A stretch of DNA of 64,000 nucleotides from Porphyrobacter sp. LM 6 (GTDB lineage: Bacteria; Pseudomonadota; Alphaproteobacteria; Sphingomonadales; Sphingomonadaceae), in assembly GCF_001720465.1 (NCBI RefSeq), contig NZ_CP017113.1:1178001-1242000 (forward strand), written 5' to 3'. The notes beneath the pieces are model-generated. The model searched no databases. It was not told the DNA's origin and worked only from the letters and a program-made list of their open reading frames with translations. Below are positions 58,476-64,000 of the stretch, piece by piece; position 1 is the stretch's first letter; every line of letters starts with the position of its first letter. Made by a program: the position numbers and the translations under genes.

Positions 58476-59345
58476 ATGAAAACCACCCTCAAGCTCTGGA
58501 CCCAGCTCGGCCTTGGCACTGCGCTTGCGGGCGGGATGCTGGCGGCGTGCGGCGGCGAGGCGGGTGGTGAAGGCGGCGAGGGTGCGAGCACCCAGGCAGC
58601 CGCTCCGGGGGAGGCTGGCGCAGCCGGCGGCGAAGGCGAAGGTGGCACCGGCGAAGGTGAAGGCGGCGGCGCGGCCGCTGGCGGCGAAGGCGAAGGCGGC
58701 GTTGCGGTGGCCGATGCGGCCAAGGATCCGGTCGCCTATGGCATCGCGCTCGCGGTGACCGAAGCCCACGTCGTCGCCGCGCGCGATGCCTATGCGGCGG
58801 GCAAGAAGGATGCCGCGGCCGAAATGTTCGCCCACCCGGCCGCCGAAGTGCTGGTGGAAATGGACCCGGTGTTCGCCAAGCTCGGGGTCAAGGATTTCAA
58901 GCCGCTGCTGACCGATGCCTCGGTCGCCGCGTCCGAGGGCAAGAGCGTGGCCGAGGTCAACGCCGCCTATGACAAGATTATCGCTGCGCTGCGCGGAGCG
59001 GCGGCCAAGGCACCTGCCAGCGAGGCGAGCAAGGCCAAGGTTGCCACGGGCGTCATCACCGACATGATCGAACGCGCCAGCGCGATGTACCGCATCGCGG
59101 GCAAGGGCAGCACTTACGAGCCCTATCTCGACGGCTATGGCTTTGCGCGGGTCGCCGCGAGCGCCTTCGCCACCTCGGGCGGCGCGATCAAGGCCGAGAA
59201 CGCGGCGCTCCATGCCCGCATCACCGAGGCGTTGGCGCTGCTCAAGCAGGCCTATCCGGGCGCCGCGCGACCGGCCAAGCTGCCGGTTGAAGCAGGCGCG
59301 CTGTCGGGCGCATCGGCCAAGGTGATGCTGGCCGCCGCGAACTAA
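58476..59345 (+). CDS. Lipoprotein with Gly/Glu-rich linker, unknown function, possibly iron-regulated
   Basis: A 289-residue lipoprotein. The lipobox MLAAC places the lipidated cysteine at residue 25. Residues about 26-77 are an extreme low-complexity linker of Gly, Glu and Ala (GGEGEGG repeats), and the rest is an Ala-rich, mostly helical domain (for example AVTEAHVVAARDAYAAGKKD, then AEMFAHPAAEVLVEMDPVF and TDMIERASAMYRIAG). The histidine- and glutamate-containing helices recall EfeO/imelysin-like metal proteins, but no diagnostic HxxE motif is certain, so no family is assigned. A Fur-like box lies upstream. Its end overlaps the convergent phosphoesterase gene by four bases. Confidence 0.8.
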   Translation: MKTTLKLWTQLGLGTALAGGMLAACGGEAGGEGGEGASTQAAAPGEAGAAGGEGEGGTGEGEGGGAAAGGEGEGGVAVADAAKDPVAYGIALAVTEAHVVAARDAYAAGKKDAAAEMFAHPAAEVLVEMDPVFAKLGVKDFKPLLTDASVAASEGKSVAEVNAAYDKIIAALRGAAAKAPASEASKAKVATGVITDMIERASAMYRIAGKGSTYEPYLDGYGFARVAASAFATSGGAIKAENAALHARITEALALLKQAYPGAARPAKLPVEAGALSGASAKVMLAAAN

Positions 59346-60226
59346 TCGCGCTCGGCAAACATCCCTGCCACCATCGGCTGCAGCCCGGCGTGAAACCGCG
59401 CCAGCACGGCCCAGTCGCCAACCTGTTCGTAGTGGGTGACGAGGTTTTCGCCATCCCAGCGGTGCAGCGCATAGCCGGGCGGTTCGGCCACGATCAGCTC
59501 GCGCGCGTCGGGCGTGTCGGGGTCGATCGGTGAAAGGTCCATCGCTACCAGCGGCGCAATCGCGGGCGTGATGCCGAGCGGGATGCCGGCAAAGCGGGTG
59601 CTGATCGTGCGGTGAAGATGCCCGCAATGGATCGCCTGCACCTGCCTCTGGCCCTCGAGCACGGCGGCGAGGCGGGTGATCCAGGGCTCGCCGGGGGCAG
59701 GATCCATCCAGTCGATCCCCGCAACCACGGGCGGATGGTGCATGAAGATCAGCGTCGGCGTGTCCGGCGCTTCGGCAAGGCGGGCGGCAAGCCATGCCGC
59801 GCGACTTTCGCAGAAGGCTCCGCCGTGGCGGCCATCCTCCAGCGTATCGAGGCAGATGATCCTCAGGCCCAGCGGTGCGTCGACGACATAATGCGCGAAG
59901 CCATCTGCGGCGGCCTCGACCTGCGGGAAGGCGGCGAGAAAGGTGGCGCGGCTATCGTGATTGCCGACCATCGGCAGGATCGGGCAGGGCAAGTCTGCCA
60001 GCAGCGTGCCGAGCTCGGCAAAGCTGGCGGCATCGCCGTTTTCGGTCAGATCGCCGGACAGCACCAGAAAGTCGGGGCGGTTGGGGCCATCGGCAAGCCG
60101 CGCGAGCGCAGCGCGCAGGCGCACCAGATTGAGCTCCTCGCCCGCCTCATCAGGCGCAAAGCCGACATGAATATCAGTCATCTGGGCGATCAGCACCGCC
60201 CGCGAGACTGCCGCTTTTGCCCCCAT
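59342..60226 (-). CDS. Calcineurin-like metallophosphoesterase (CpdA/GpdQ type)
   Basis: A 294-residue cytoplasmic phosphodiesterase. All metal-site motifs of the fold are present in order: TDIHVG (D-x-H), LSGDLTENG (GD), PMVGNHDSR (GNH-D), FMHHPPV (H) and HCGHLHRTIS (GHxH). This set is typical of the class III cyclic-nucleotide or glycerophosphodiester phosphodiesterases (CpdA, GpdQ). cAMP or a phosphodiester such as glycerophosphodiesters is possible, but the substrate cannot be read from the motifs. It lies about 100 bases downstream of... in gene order before nothing in an obvious operon: hemN follows in the same direction upstream at 60328-61638, and the phosphoesterase may be its distal partner. 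Confidence 0.88.
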   Translation of the reverse strand: MGAKAAVSRAVLIAQMTDIHVGFAPDEAGEELNLVRLRAALARLADGPNRPDFLVLSGDLTENGDAASFAELGTLLADLPCPILPMVGNHDSRATFLAAFPQVEAAADGFAHYVVDAPLGLRIICLDTLEDGRHGGAFCESRAAWLAARLAEAPDTPTLIFMHHPPVVAGIDWMDPAPGEPWITRLAAVLEGQRQVQAIHCGHLHRTISTRFAGIPLGITPAIAPLVAMDLSPIDPDTPDARELIVAEPPGYALHRWDGENLVTHYEQVGDWAVLARFHAGLQPMVAGMFAERD

Positions 60227-60327
60227 TACCCATCCCTAAGCGCCGCCAGTTACGGCATAATTTCGCTTTTTATCACGTTTTCCGGCGCGGCTATAGAGGG
60301 CGTTTGCTAACGCGAAGTGACCGCCGC

Positions 60328-61638
60328 TCAGATTGCGGAACTGAAGCGGCGCGGCGCCAGTGCGCGGTAGGCATCGAACAGCGCGGCGATCACCCGGGCA
60401 TAGGGAAGCCCGCCGGGCAGGATGGAGAGAACTGCGCCATCGAGCGCGGCGAGACCGGCCTGCGTGAACGGGGCGAGCCGCGGGGCCACTTCGGCGCGCA
60501 GATCGTCGGGCAGCAGCACTTCGCTCCGGCACAGCAGCGCCTCGATCACCGCACCGCGGCGCTGGTCTTCGGGGCTGCGGATGATGCCGTGGCTGGCCGA
60601 AAGGCGGCCCTCGCCCGACAACTGGCGATAGCGCCCGGTGTGCTTTTCGTTCTGTGCGAAGAGCTGCGGGAAGCCGCTGATCGCGCTTGCGCCAAGGCCG
60701 ATCAGCACTTCTGCCGGATCATCGGTAAAGCCCTGGAAATTACGGCGTAGCGTGCCGCCGCGCACCGCGCGGGCCATCGGATCATGCGGCAGGGCAAAGT
60801 GATCGAACCCGATTGCGTCATACCCTTGCCCGGTGAGGATGCGGTGCGCCTCGCTCGCCATGGTAAAGCGCGTCTCGGCAGCGGGAAGCGCGTCCTCGCG
60901 GATCATCGTCTGGCGCGGCACCATGTGAGGCACGTGCGCATAGCCGAACACTGCGATCCGGTCGGCGCCGAGCTTGTGGGCATAGGCCAAGCTGTCTTCG
61001 AGATCCGTCTCGGTCTGATGGGGCAGGCCATACATCAGATCGAAGTTGAGCGAGGTCACCCCTCCTGAGCGCAGCCAGTCGACGCTGCGACAGATCATCG
61101 CCAGCGATTGTTCGCGCCCGATCGCCTTTTGGCAATGGGCGGCGAAAGTCTGCACGCCCATGCTGGCGCGGGTGATGCCGGTGGCAGCGATGACCTTGCC
61201 CCACGCCGAGGTCAGACTGCGCGGATCGAGTTCGATCGACCATTCGGGGGCGAACAGCGGCAGATGGGCGTGGAGGCTATCCACCAGCGCGAGGAAATCG
61301 CCGGTCTCGATCGCGTTGGGGCTGCCCCCGCCAAAGGCGATGCGCCGCACCCGCGCGCCTTGGGGCAGCAAGCTGCCGACCGTCGCGATCTCCTGATGCA
61401 GCGCGGCGAGATAGGCCTCGACCCGCGCGCGCTTGCCCGAAACGGCGGTGTTGCAGCCGCAGTAATAGCAGATCTGCTCGCAGAACGGGATATGGAGGTA
61501 GAGTGATATGTCCCCCACCGCCCCGGCAATCGCACGTTCGATTGTGCCTTCGTCGAGCATGCCGAAATCGGCAGCGGTGGGGTAGCTGGTGTAGCGCGGC
61601 ACGGGAGTCGCGAGCAGCTCTGGGTGATAGGTCCACAT
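60328..61638 (-). CDS. hemN: Oxygen-independent coproporphyrinogen III dehydrogenase (radical SAM)
   Basis: A 436-residue radical-SAM enzyme that decarboxylates coproporphyrinogen III for haem synthesis at low oxygen. The cluster motif is C53-E-Q-I-C57-Y-Y-C60-G-C62, the HemN-specific CxxxCxxCxC, preceded by VPRYTSYPTAADF, which is the true-HemN N-terminal signature (YTSYPTA) that separates it from HemW. GGGSPNAIE and ASMGVQTF are further SAM-pocket motifs. It lies 44 bases after the cbb3-assembly gene set on the same strand, fitting joint microaerobic expression and haem supply for cytochrome oxidase. The ATG at 61638 is chosen; the frame is open further upstream without homology. Confidence 0.94.
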   Translation of the reverse strand: MWTYHPELLATPVPRYTSYPTAADFGMLDEGTIERAIAGAVGDISLYLHIPFCEQICYYCGCNTAVSGKRARVEAYLAALHQEIATVGSLLPQGARVRRIAFGGGSPNAIETGDFLALVDSLHAHLPLFAPEWSIELDPRSLTSAWGKVIAATGITRASMGVQTFAAHCQKAIGREQSLAMICRSVDWLRSGGVTSLNFDLMYGLPHQTETDLEDSLAYAHKLGADRIAVFGYAHVPHMVPRQTMIREDALPAAETRFTMASEAHRILTGQGYDAIGFDHFALPHDPMARAVRGGTLRRNFQGFTDDPAEVLIGLGASAISGFPQLFAQNEKHTGRYRQLSGEGRLSASHGIIRSPEDQRRGAVIEALLCRSEVLLPDDLRAEVAPRLAPFTQAGLAALDGAVLSILPGGLPYARVIAALFDAYRALAPRRFSSAI

Positions 61639-61682
61639 GGGGTGCTTAGAGCGGCTCAGGCAGGAACGGTCTTTGCGCCAGA

Positions 61683-61898
61683 TCAAATCCGGCGCTTGTC
61701 CTTTTCGCGGCAGGTGCCCGCGTGGCAGCCCTTGGGATGGCAGAAGCCGTCGTCCTCGGGCGCATTGCCATCGCCAAGGGGAATGGTGATCGTGCCGCCG
61801 CCACACAGCTTGGCGGTGATCGTGGTCTCGGTTGCGGGCAGCGGGCCGATCATCACCGGCACCAGCGCTGCGAGGGCGAGCGGAAGGGCGAGGCTCAT
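61683..61898 (-). CDS. Small exported Cys/His-rich protein in the ccoIS operon
   Basis: A 71-residue protein with a signal peptide or single membrane helix (MSLALPLALAALVPVMIGPL) and a short exported part with four cysteines: C32 and the motif C53-H54-x3-C58-H59-x3-C63 (CHPKGCHAGTC). This pattern could bind a metal, and the position between ccoS (4-base ATGA overlap) and hemN suggests copper or haem handling in cbb3 oxidase assembly. I do not recognise a named family. Coding is supported by the overlap and by the signal sequence. Confidence 0.72.
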   Translation of the reverse strand: MSLALPLALAALVPVMIGPLPATETTITAKLCGGGTITIPLGDGNAPEDDGFCHPKGCHAGTCREKDKRRI

Positions 61899-62041
61899 GG
61901 CTCCTCGTCCTCGATCAGGATGCGGTTGGCCGCTCCGTCCATGTCGTCATACTGGCCGTCGCGCATCGACCACAGGAAGGCGACAAGGCCCATCAGCCCC
62001 ATGCCGAGCGCAATCGGGATAAGGAAGGCGAGACCGGTCAT
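61895..62041 (-). CDS. ccoS: cbb3-type cytochrome oxidase assembly protein CcoS
   Basis: A 48-residue membrane protein reading MTGLAFLIPIALGMGLMGL, then VAFLWSMRDGQYDDMDG and a short acidic tail ending EDEEP. One N-terminal transmembrane helix followed by FLWSMRDGQYDDMDGAANRIL is the CcoS signature (family FLWAxxxGQFDDLExPAxRIL). CcoS is required for cofactor insertion into the cbb3 oxidase. The start overlaps ccoI by four bases and the stop overlaps the small Cys/His-rich gene by four bases. At 48 residues it is at the lower end of the family and easily missed by automatic calling. Confidence 0.92.
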   Translation of the reverse strand: MTGLAFLIPIALGMGLMGLVAFLWSMRDGQYDDMDGAANRILIEDEEP

Positions 62042-64000
62042 CTTGCGGCTCCCGCAAGGCGTAGCGAATTGGCGACCACCGCCAGCGAGCTCACCGACAT
62101 GGCAATCGCCGCCACCAGCGGGGTGACAAGGCCCAGCAGCGCGAGCGGCACGGCGAGGAAGTTGTAGAGGATCGAGAAGCCGAAATTCTGCCGCACGATC
62201 CGCATCGTCATCCGCGCCACCCGTACCGCCAGCGCGACCGGCATCAGCCCTTCGCCGGTGAACACCGCGTCGGCGGCCTGCTGGCTGGCATCCGAGGCGG
62301 TGCCGGGAGCAATCGAGGCATGGGCGGCGGCGAGGGCGGGGCCATCGTTGAGACCGTCCCCCACCATCAGCGGGCGGTGGCCTGCCGCCTTCAATGCCTC
62401 AAGCGCGGCAAGCTTGTCCTGCGGGCGGGCCTCGGCCTGCGCGGGCAGGCCCAGCGCCTGCGCCAGCGCATCGACCGGCGCGGCGCGATCGCCCGAGAGG
62501 ATGCTGGCGGGCAGGCCCTGCGCCTTCAGCGCGGCGAGCGCGGCGGCGGCATCAGAGCGCAGCGGATCGGCAAAGCGGATCGTCTGCACGGTGTCACCGA
62601 TACGCAAGGTTGTCGCGAGATCGGCGGCGACATCATCGGGCCGTTCGAGCGCGACGGCGATCCCCTGCCAGCGCCCGGCAAGACCGTGGCCGCTTGCTTC
62701 GGTGATGGCGGTGACGGCGGCGGGTTGCACTCCTTCGCGCAGCAGTGCGGCGGCGAGGCCCCGGCTCAAGGGATGGCGGCTGGTCTGCGCGAGCGCGAGC
62801 GCGATGCTCCGCGCCTCTTGGCAAAGCGCGCTCACATCGGCGCGGGGTTCGCCCAGCGTCAGCGTGCCGGTCTTGTCGAGCAGCGCGACATCGCATTCGG
62901 CGAGGCGTTCAAGCGCGCTGCCATCCTTCACCAGCAAGCCGCGCCGCAGCAGCGCGCCGCTCGCCACCACCTGTGCGGCGGGTACGGCAAGGCCCATCGC
63001 GCAGGGGCAGGTGATGATGAGCACGGCGATCGCGATGGTCAGCGACTGGTGCCAGCCTGCGCCTGCGATCATCCATCCGGCAAAGGCCAGCGCGGCAAGG
63101 CTGTGCACCACCGGCGCATAGAGCCGGCTGGCGCGGTCGGCGATGCGGACATAGCTGCTGCGCGATTGCCCCGCCTCGTCCATCAGCCGCGCGATTTCAG
63201 CAAGCGCGGTGTCCTCGGCCACGCGGGTAAGGCGAACGCGCAAGGGTGCGGAAAGGTTGATCGCTCCGGCATGGACCGCGCTGCCCGGTCCCACGGGTTC
63301 GGGCGCGCTTTCGCCGGTGAGCATGGCGTTGTCGAGCGCGCTTGCCCCCTCCACCACCTCGCCATCAGCGGCGAGGGCTTCCCCTGCGGCGACCAGCACC
63401 AGCATTCCGGGCTCAAGGTCCCTGGCCGCCACGCGCCGGGTCGGGCCGTCGGGGCCGATCACGCTGGCGCTCTTGCCCATCCGCCCCAGCAGCGCGCCGA
63501 TCCCCGCCCGCGTCCGGGTGCGCATCTCGGCATCAAGCGCGCGGCCCGCGAGCAGGAAGAACAGCAGCATCACTGCGGAATCGAAAAAGGCGTGCGCCCC
63601 GCCGGTGATGGTCTCGTAAAGGCTGAGCGCGGTGGCGAGGATGACGCCGATGCTGATCGGCACGTCCATGTTGGTACGCCGGTGGGAGAGCGCCATCCAC
63701 GCGCTGTCGAAGAACGGGCGGCCCGCATAGGCGATCACCGGCAGGGCAATCAGCGCGGAAAGCCAGTGGAACAGCTCGCGCGTTGCCCCGTCCGCGCCCG
63801 ACCAGACGCTGACCGAGAGCAGCATCACGTTCATCATCCCGAAGCCCGCGACGCCGAGTGCGCGGTTCAGGCGCTTGCGCTCCTTGCTTTCATCGCCGAG
63901 CGGATTTTCAGACACCGGTTGCGCCTCGAAGCCGAGGCCGAGCAGCGCGGCGACAAGCGCATCTTCGCCCAGCGCCGGATCATGCCGGATGGCGACTCGC
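62038..64000 (-). CDS. ccoI: Copper-translocating P-type ATPase CcoI/FixI (5' end beyond right edge)
   Basis: About 654 codons are inside the window and the frame stays open to the edge. It is a P1B-type copper ATPase: the membrane CPC motif lies in LIITCPCAMGLAVP, the phosphorylation motif is DKTGTLTLGEP, HPLSRG gives the HP locus, and MVGDGLNDGPALAAA the hinge. At the edge the translation RHDPALGEDALVAALLGLG is the end of an N-terminal heavy-metal-associated domain, cut off before its CxxC. CcoI/FixI exports Cu for the cbb3 oxidase Cu-B centre, in agreement with the downstream ccoS overlap. The ccoNOPQ and ccoGH genes should lie just to the right. Confidence 0.93.
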   Translation of the reverse strand, partial: RVAIRHDPALGEDALVAALLGLGFEAQPVSENPLGDESKERKRLNRALGVAGFGMMNVMLLSVSVWSGADGATRELFHWLSALIALPVIAYAGRPFFDSAWMALSHRRTNMDVPISIGVILATALSLYETITGGAHAFFDSAVMLLFFLLAGRALDAEMRTRTRAGIGALLGRMGKSASVIGPDGPTRRVAARDLEPGMLVLVAAGEALAADGEVVEGASALDNAMLTGESAPEPVGPGSAVHAGAINLSAPLRVRLTRVAEDTALAEIARLMDEAGQSRSSYVRIADRASRLYAPVVHSLAALAFAGWMIAGAGWHQSLTIAIAVLIITCPCAMGLAVPAAQVVASGALLRRGLLVKDGSALERLAECDVALLDKTGTLTLGEPRADVSALCQEARSIALALAQTSRHPLSRGLAAALLREGVQPAAVTAITEASGHGLAGRWQGIAVALERPDDVAADLATTLRIGDTVQTIRFADPLRSDAAAALAALKAQGLPASILSGDRAAPVDALAQALGLPAQAEARPQDKLAALEALKAAGHRPLMVGDGLNDGPALAAAHASIAPGTASDASQQAADAVFTGEGLMPVALAVRVARMTMRIVRQNFGFSILYNFLAVPLALLGLVTPLVAAIAMSVSSLAVVANSLRLAGAAR

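Noticed and set aside
1..64000. CRISPR arrays, insertion sequences, prophage, tRNA or rRNA genes
   Set aside because: No regularly spaced repeats, transposase or integrase motifs, or tRNA-like cloverleaf sequences were seen.

Overview
The window looks like a chromosomal segment of a high-GC alphaproteobacterium of the Sphingomonadales, probably Erythrobacteraceae. This is inferred from three large TonB-dependent receptors paired with MFS carriers, a compact zwf-edd-eda Entner-Doudoroff operon, a ccoI-ccoS tail of a cbb3 oxidase locus, and gene-dense operons with many 4-base ATGA overlaps. No tRNA, rRNA, insertion sequence, prophage or CRISPR was seen, and no stretch longer than 300 bases lacks a gene. 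Two perfect 16-bp palindromes identical to the ParB-binding parS consensus, 26 kb apart, suggest that the segment lies in the origin-proximal domain.

The most notable region is about 2.9-17.2 kb, read here as a complete sulfoquinovose (SQ) or sulfoquinovosyl-glycerol catabolic locus of the sulfo-SMO type. Going right (12187-17196) lie a GH31 sulfoquinovosidase carrying the K/E/R/W/Y sulfonate-recognition set, a LacI regulator, an aldo-keto reductase and an SsuD-like flavin-dependent monooxygenase, all translationally coupled. Going left (12022-2882) lie a TonB-dependent receptor, an MFS carrier, a YeiH-type exporter, glycerol-3-phosphate dehydrogenase, an FMN reductase, a degenerate RibB-like protein, and a Tat-exported molybdopterin sulfite dehydrogenase with its cytochrome c; the last six are chained by ATGA overlaps. 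Proposed flow: outer-membrane uptake, inner-membrane import, release of SQ and glycerol, oxidative desulfonation to 6-oxo-glucose plus sulfite, reduction to glucose, sulfite export, and periplasmic oxidation to sulfate.

Other regions: 0-2.9 kb has an IclR regulator (cut), a CaiB-type CoA-transferase, a citryl-CoA-lyase-like protein and a J-domain protein. 17.4-26.8 kb has an acyl-CoA dehydrogenase pair, a TonB receptor, a VIT-family transporter, an OprP-type porin and a DbpA-like helicase. 26.9-32.2 kb has a TpsB-type transporter, a FecR-domain protein and a CHASE2-EAL phosphodiesterase. 32.2-37.5 kb is a tight six-gene operon of unknown purpose (acyltransferase-like, ThiF/E1-like, membrane protein, GNAT, Acg-like nitroreductase, small protein).

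37.5-44.6 kb is a sucrose locus (LacI, SUT-type MFS, TonB receptor, intracellular GH68 enzyme, ROK fructokinase) with paired LacI-type operators. 45.5-56 kb holds eda, edd, zwf, a FucP-type sugar carrier, a LacI regulator, a divergent PEP carboxylase and glucokinase; zwf and glk share an identical 17-bp upstream element. Glucose from both the SQ and the sucrose loci would enter central metabolism through these genes. 56-64 kb has an S46 dipeptidyl-peptidase, a lipoprotein behind a Fur-like box, a metallophosphoesterase, hemN, a Cys/His-rich small protein, ccoS and ccoI (cut by the window edge).
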